Assembly (NCBI GenBank): GCA_022511285.1 | Contig: JAFLRW010000100.1 | Location: 1-6,796, forward strand | Source of the DNA: Duncaniella sp. | GTDB lineage: Bacteria > Bacteroidota > Bacteroidia > Bacteroidales > Muribaculaceae | Length of the DNA stretch: 6,796 nt | Direction: 5' to 3' | Part shown: positions 5,934 through 6,796 of the stretch, one piece after another | Numbering within the stretch: the stretch's first letter is position 1 | Layout: every line of letters starts with the position of its first letter | The notes under the pieces: generated by a model | Seen by the model: only the letters and a program-made list of their open reading frames with translations | Told to the model about the DNA's origin: nothing | Databases searched by the model: none | Program-made: the position numbers and the translations under genes

Positions 5934-6796
5934 TTACTGCACAGGGATGGACATCAAGGGGATATTGGCATGGAAAAGAAGCCGGTGGGCCCAAGTGGGA
6001 TTGAAGAGACGCGAGAAGATGTTTTTATGTTTTGTGCCCATTGCTATAAGGTCAGCAGGGTGAGCTCCGGATATGCGATTGAAATCATCCACCGGATTGT
6101 CAAACTCCAAGGGGGATACTTCAAATCTGAAGGCAGGATAGTTGTCTTTGCAATACGCCAGGAGATTGGCCATAGCGTCGGGAGCAGATGATGAGAACCG
6201 ACCGCGCGGCAGACGCACAAGTGTGACTTCCACTGACACGGAATTAAACATCCTATACAATGCATCCAATGCAAGAATGTCACTCTGAGTTGGGGAAACA
6301 AAGAAAAGCACGCGTCTCAGCGAGTCAAGCGAATCCGTGTGAAGGTCGGGGGTGACTGTGAGCACGGGGGCCTTGCAGGCGTCAAGCACCTCGGCGGTGA
6401 CACTTCCAAGCAGCTCGCGATCACGCGACCCTGCGCCACGTGTGCCCATCACAATAAGCATAGCCTTATGCGTCTCGGCAAACTCGCTCACCACTTCTTC
6501 CGGCAAACCCTCAACTACCGATGTGGAGAATTTTACAGCCGGAAGCACTCCGTTCTTAATCTTCTCACGCACATCGGCCGCAAATTTCTCCATCTGCTTC
6601 ATCGCTATATCGCACACCGACTTCCCTTCCTCAATTCGCTCTACTACATCCGATGCCTCAACTGAGGGGTCGAACGTCAGTGAGTCTGTGAGCTGCATTG
6701 CCGACCGCGACGTGAAAGCAGGGTCAATGTAAGAATGGATGATAGTAAGCGGCGACTTATGAACGGCTGCAATTCTGAATGCCAACTCAACTGCTC
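5934..6796 (-). CDS. Universal stress protein, two Usp domains (N-terminus outside window)
   Basis: A cytoplasmic UspA-superfamily protein; such proteins bind ATP or other ligands and are induced in stress, with targets mostly unknown. The frame is open to the right edge: the first visible residues, AVELAFRIAAVHKSPLTIIH, match helix 1 and strand 2 of a Usp fold, so about 15-30 residues (the first strand with its Asp) are missing and the TTG at 6785 is not the start. Domain 1 has the full ATP-binding signature G-x2-G-x9-G-S within MGTRGAGSRDRELLGS (visible residues 116-131). Domain 2 (about 155-286) ends MGTKHKNIFSRLFNPTWAHR, where the second G, the third G and the Ser of the signature are absent, so it probably does not bind ATP. 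The two-domain length of about 300 aa is common for Bacteroidota Usp proteins. The TAA is at 5936-5934; I see no terminator hairpin with a T run before purM, so some readthrough into purM is possible. Confidence 0.88.
   Translation of the reverse strand, partial: AVELAFRIAAVHKSPLTIIHSYIDPAFTSRSAMQLTDSLTFDPSVEASDVVERIEEGKSVCDIAMKQMEKFAADVREKIKNGVLPAVKFSTSVVEGLPEEVVSEFAETHKAMLIVMGTRGAGSRDRELLGSVTAEVLDACKAPVLTVTPDLHTDSLDSLRRVLFFVSPTQSDILALDALYRMFNSVSVEVTLVRLPRGRFSSSAPDAMANLLAYCKDNYPAFRFEVSPLEFDNPVDDFNRISGAHPADLIAMGTKHKNIFSRLFNPTWAHRLLFHANIPLMSIPVQ

Noticed and set aside
1..6796. A new defence, mobile or multi-gene accessory system
   Set aside because: All protein genes are core or widespread families in conventional arrangement. 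There are no integrases, transposases, terminal repeats, direct-repeat arrays or clustered unknown genes.

Overview
The window looks like ordinary core chromosome of a Bacteroidota species, most likely order Bacteroidales and plausibly Muribaculaceae (the family is inference). The evidence is three matches to the Bacteroidota -7 promoter box TAnnTTTG, each placed just upstream of a gene start, no obvious Shine-Dalgarno sequences, AT-rich leaders, and protein versions (PurM of 388 aa, DUF3332-type lipoprotein, long-tailed homoserine dehydrogenase) that read as Bacteroidota. I see no phage, insertion sequence, CRISPR array, tRNA or origin.

Layout, left to right. (1) Positions 2-532 (+) hold the C-terminal part of homoserine dehydrogenase, cut by the left edge. 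(2) A promoter box sits right after its stop and drives 563-949 (+), a small TIGR04076-like protein of unknown function with a twin-arginine-type leader. (3) Positions 950-1608 hold no protein gene. They contain RNase P RNA (rnpB) on the minus strand, about 1016-1448, with its promoter at 1471-1478 and a terminator hairpin at 957-1006. Positions 1449-1608 are the divergent control region between rnpB and priA. (4) Positions 1609-4080 (+) encode PriA, the replication-restart helicase. (5) Convergent to it on the minus strand lie a DUF3332-type lipoprotein (4104-4649) and, upstream of that, purM (4691-5857), probably one transcript from a box at 5890-5897. (6) Positions 5934-6796 (-) are a two-domain universal stress protein whose N-terminus lies off the right edge.

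Functionally this is a housekeeping mix: threonine/methionine precursor synthesis (Hom), tRNA 5' maturation (RNase P RNA), replication restart (PriA), purine synthesis (PurM), and stress physiology (Usp). The genes do not form one pathway. The purM-lipoprotein pair is the only likely operon fully inside the window.

The most interesting details are structural. The priA/lipoprotein convergent junction has a candidate terminator for each strand in or at the edge of the opposing gene, with the two stop codons forming arms of one inverted repeat. The RNase P RNA carries a C in place of a very conserved A in its P4-forming segment. The small TIGR04076-like protein appears to be exported. I found no convincing new multi-gene system.
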